A DNA stretch of 6,578 nt, from positions 1 through 6,578 of the forward strand of contig JAAFIT010000143.1 in NCBI GenBank assembly GCA_013298745.1, given 5' to 3'. The notes under the pieces were generated by a model that worked only from the letters and a program-made list of their open reading frames with translations, ran no database searches and was not told where the DNA came from. The stretch is from Sphingomonadales bacterium. GTDB lineage: Bacteria; Pseudomonadota; Alphaproteobacteria; Sphingomonadales; Sphingomonadaceae. Numbering within the stretch: position 1 is the first letter of the stretch; the number at the start of each line of letters is the position of its first letter. The position numbers and the translations under genes are program-made. Shown here in pieces: positions 4,726 to 6,578 of the stretch.

Positions 4726-6578
4726 CTATTTCAACACCTCATCCCAGAACATCAGCCGGCTCAGGAACTCGTAATCCTGATTGGCCTTTTTCTGGTATCC
4801 ATGGCCTTCGTCGGCGGCGATCAGATGCCAGGCTTTGCCGCCCTGGGCGCGGACGGCTTCGACCATCTGGTAGGATTCGGACGGCTTGACGCGCGGATCG
4901 TTGCTGCCGGTGACGACCATCAGCGGCACCTTCAATTCGGCGACATGGGTGAGGGGGGAAATCGCCATCAGCTTGGTGCGCTGGGCGGGGATGCGCTCGT
5001 CACCATATTCGACCCGGCGCAGATCGCGGCGATAGCTTTCGGTGTTCTCCAGCAGGGTCACGAAGTTGGAAATCGGCCTGGCGCAGATGGCGCCTTTCAG
5101 CTGCGGGCCATATTTGATCGCGGTTGCGTAGCACATATAACCGCCATAGCTGCCGCCGGTTTCGGCTACTCGGCTGGCGTCGATATCGGGGCGGGCGGTG
5201 AGCGCGACGAGCAGCGCGCCAATATCCTTGACGGTGTCCTCGCGCTTGAACGGCCCGTTATCGAGGCTCACGAACTTCTTGCCGTAACCCGTTGATCCGC
5301 GGACATTTGGATAGAAAACCGCAATGCCTTTCTCGTTGATCAGATAGTTGGTGCGGCCGAGATAGCCGGGACGAGTCTGGCCTTCAGGGCCGCCGTGGAT
5401 ATCGAGGATCAGCGGACGCTTGCCGGGGAATTTCGCCGGGTCCGGCGCGTAAAGAAAGCCCGAAACCGGCAGGCCATCGAAGGATTTGACCGTGACCAGT
5501 TCGGGTTCGCGGTTCTTCGACGCATCGAGACCACCGGTCTCGCTTGTTGTCCAGCGCGTGGCGGTGAGGGTCTTGGGGTCAAGGCTCCATGCGTCCGCCG
5601 GTGAGGTCGCGCTGGCGAGGCTGAAGCCGATTTCGCCGCTGGGAGCGATCTTCAGGCCCGTGATGACACCGGCCGGCAGCTTGGCTTCGCCGAGAATGGC
5701 ACCGGTTTTCGGGTTGATCAGCCGCAGCTTGCTGCTGCCGGCCTCGTTGCGTGTGTAGGCGATGAAGCTGCCATCGGGGGCGACATCGAAATCCTCGACA
5801 TCCCATAGCGACGGGCCGGTGACGATCTGCTGGAAACCGTTGACGCGATCGATCGTGCCCAGTCGCTGGACATCATTGCCGATATCAGAGGTCACATAGA
5901 TGGTGCCATCGGCGGCATAGCGCGCGCCGTTGAAGCTCACCCCACCGCGGTTCGGGCGATTGAGCCGGGCCAGAATGCCGGTGGCGAGATCGATTTCGTA
6001 AAGGTCCGATTGTTCGATGGAGGTGCGGTGGCTGATCAGCGCCGTCTTGCCATCGGGGCTGAAGTCCGCGAACGACCAGCCGCCTCCCTTTACTTCGGCG
6101 AGCAGTCGCGCGGATGTCGGATCAGTGGGATTCACCAGCCACAGATCGCCATCGGTGCCGTTCCGCCGGGTCGAGGTGAAGCCGACAAGTCCGCCATCGC
6201 GGGACCATGTGGCGCCGGTATTGCGGCTCTTGCCGTCGGTCAGCAGCGTCAGCCGGCCTTCAGAGAGGGTGTAAAGCTGGAAAAACTCGCCGCCGCCGAC
6301 ATCCTTGGTGACCAGGATGGTCTTGCCGTCCGGCGAAAAACGAGCATTAGCGATGGGTTCGCCTTCAAAGCTCAACTGGGTGCGGTCCGCACCGGGCGCG
6401 GCGACGCGGTGCACCTGCGCGGCATTGCCGAAGCGGGTGGTGACCAGCATGGCGCGGGCATTGGGATCCCAATCCTGGAACGCCGCGGAGCGATATTCGA
6501 GATAGGGGCGGACCTGGGCAGCGAGCGCCGCCGGAATGGCAGGAATGCCTTCCGCCGTGATCGCGGCAGGCGGGGCGG
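4726..6578 (-). CDS. S9-family serine peptidase (prolyl oligopeptidase / acylaminoacyl-peptidase type), N-terminus beyond the right edge
   Basis: The reading frame runs from the stop at 4726 to the window edge without interruption, giving 616 visible residues. The methionine at 6450 is internal: 42 well-conserved residues precede it (for example VRPYLEYRSAAFQDWDPNAR), so the start lies outside. Numbering from that Met, residues 1-310 form a WD40/PD40-like beta-propeller with repeated SPDGK blades (39-43, 131-135; variants at 83-86 and 225-227). Residues 320-574 form the alpha/beta hydrolase catalytic domain, with the HGGPEG oxyanion loop (352-357), Ser434 in GGSYGGY, Asp518 in GSNDPRV and His550 in DEGHGY. 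Such enzymes cleave short peptides; the propeller restricts access to the active site. Export cannot be judged without the N-terminus. It converges on the carbonic anhydrase gene with a 16-bp gap and no visible terminator. Confidence 0.93.
   Translation of the reverse strand, partial: APPAAITAEGIPAIPAALAAQVRPYLEYRSAAFQDWDPNARAMLVTTRFGNAAQVHRVAAPGADRTQLSFEGEPIANARFSPDGKTILVTKDVGGGEFFQLYTLSEGRLTLLTDGKSRNTGATWSRDGGLVGFTSTRRNGTDGDLWLVNPTDPTSARLLAEVKGGGWSFADFSPDGKTALISHRTSIEQSDLYEIDLATGILARLNRPNRGGVSFNGARYAADGTIYVTSDIGNDVQRLGTIDRVNGFQQIVTGPSLWDVEDFDVAPDGSFIAYTRNEAGSSKLRLINPKTGAILGEAKLPAGVITGLKIAPSGEIGFSLASATSPADAWSLDPKTLTATRWTTSETGGLDASKNREPELVTVKSFDGLPVSGFLYAPDPAKFPGKRPLILDIHGGPEGQTRPGYLGRTNYLINEKGIAVFYPNVRGSTGYGKKFVSLDNGPFKREDTVKDIGALLVALTARPDIDASRVAETGGSYGGYMCYATAIKYGPQLKGAICARPISNFVTLLENTESYRRDLRRVEYGDERIPAQRTKLMAISPLTHVAELKVPLMVVTGSNDPRVKPSESYQMVEAVRAQGGKAWHLIAADEGHGYQKKANQDYEFLSRLMFWDEVLK

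Noticed and set aside
4801..5295. 164-codon open frame on the plus strand opposite the S9 peptidase catalytic domain
   Set aside because: Mirror frame of a well-supported gene; no family motif.

Overview
The window is GC-rich chromosomal DNA, tightly packed with genes. The gene families suggest an alphaproteobacterium, most likely a sphingomonad: a Tat-exported dienelactone hydrolase, a Tat-exported beta-carbonic anhydrase, an S9 prolyl-oligopeptidase-type peptidase, and a PaaI thioesterase paired with an SDR. That placement is an inference from protein style and base composition. There is no 16S or tRNA gene to anchor it. I see no RNA gene, IS element, CRISPR array or phage gene, and no gap between genes exceeds 76 bp.

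Left part (1-1403, all minus strand). Read in the direction of transcription, this part holds a MarR-family regulator, a PaaI-type hotdog thioesterase and an SDR oxidoreductase cut by the left edge. Thioesterase and SDR overlap by ATGA and should be translationally coupled. The gaps upstream of the regulator and upstream of the thioesterase each carry a copy of the same palindrome (core TGCAATTGCA). The simplest reading is a small regulon in which the MarR protein controls itself and the thioesterase-SDR operon, probably in response to an acyl-CoA or aromatic compound. The ligand is not visible in the sequence.

Middle part (1404-3235). A minus-strand, Tat-exported dienelactone-hydrolase-family enzyme and a plus-strand, Sec-exported alpha/beta hydrolase diverge from a 71-bp gap. 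Each has a clear Shine-Dalgarno sequence. Both have intact catalytic triads.

Right part (3232-6578). A cytoplasmic YcbL/GloC-like metallo-beta-lactamase-fold hydrolase (minus) converges on the alpha/beta hydrolase so tightly that both stop codons lie in one CTAG. It diverges from a Tat-exported beta-carbonic anhydrase (plus) across 59 bp. The carbonic anhydrase converges, 16 bp apart, on a large S9-family serine peptidase (minus) whose N-terminus lies beyond the right edge.

Nothing here is a convincing undescribed multi-gene system. The most testable new observation is the shared palindrome linking the MarR gene to the thioesterase-SDR operon. Smaller oddities are the His/Cys-rich segment ahead of the carbonic anhydrase Tat motif, the pentaproline start of the metallo-hydrolase, and a possibly leaderless marR transcript. 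Most genes stand alone or in opposed pairs, so apart from the MarR module I would not claim a common pathway.
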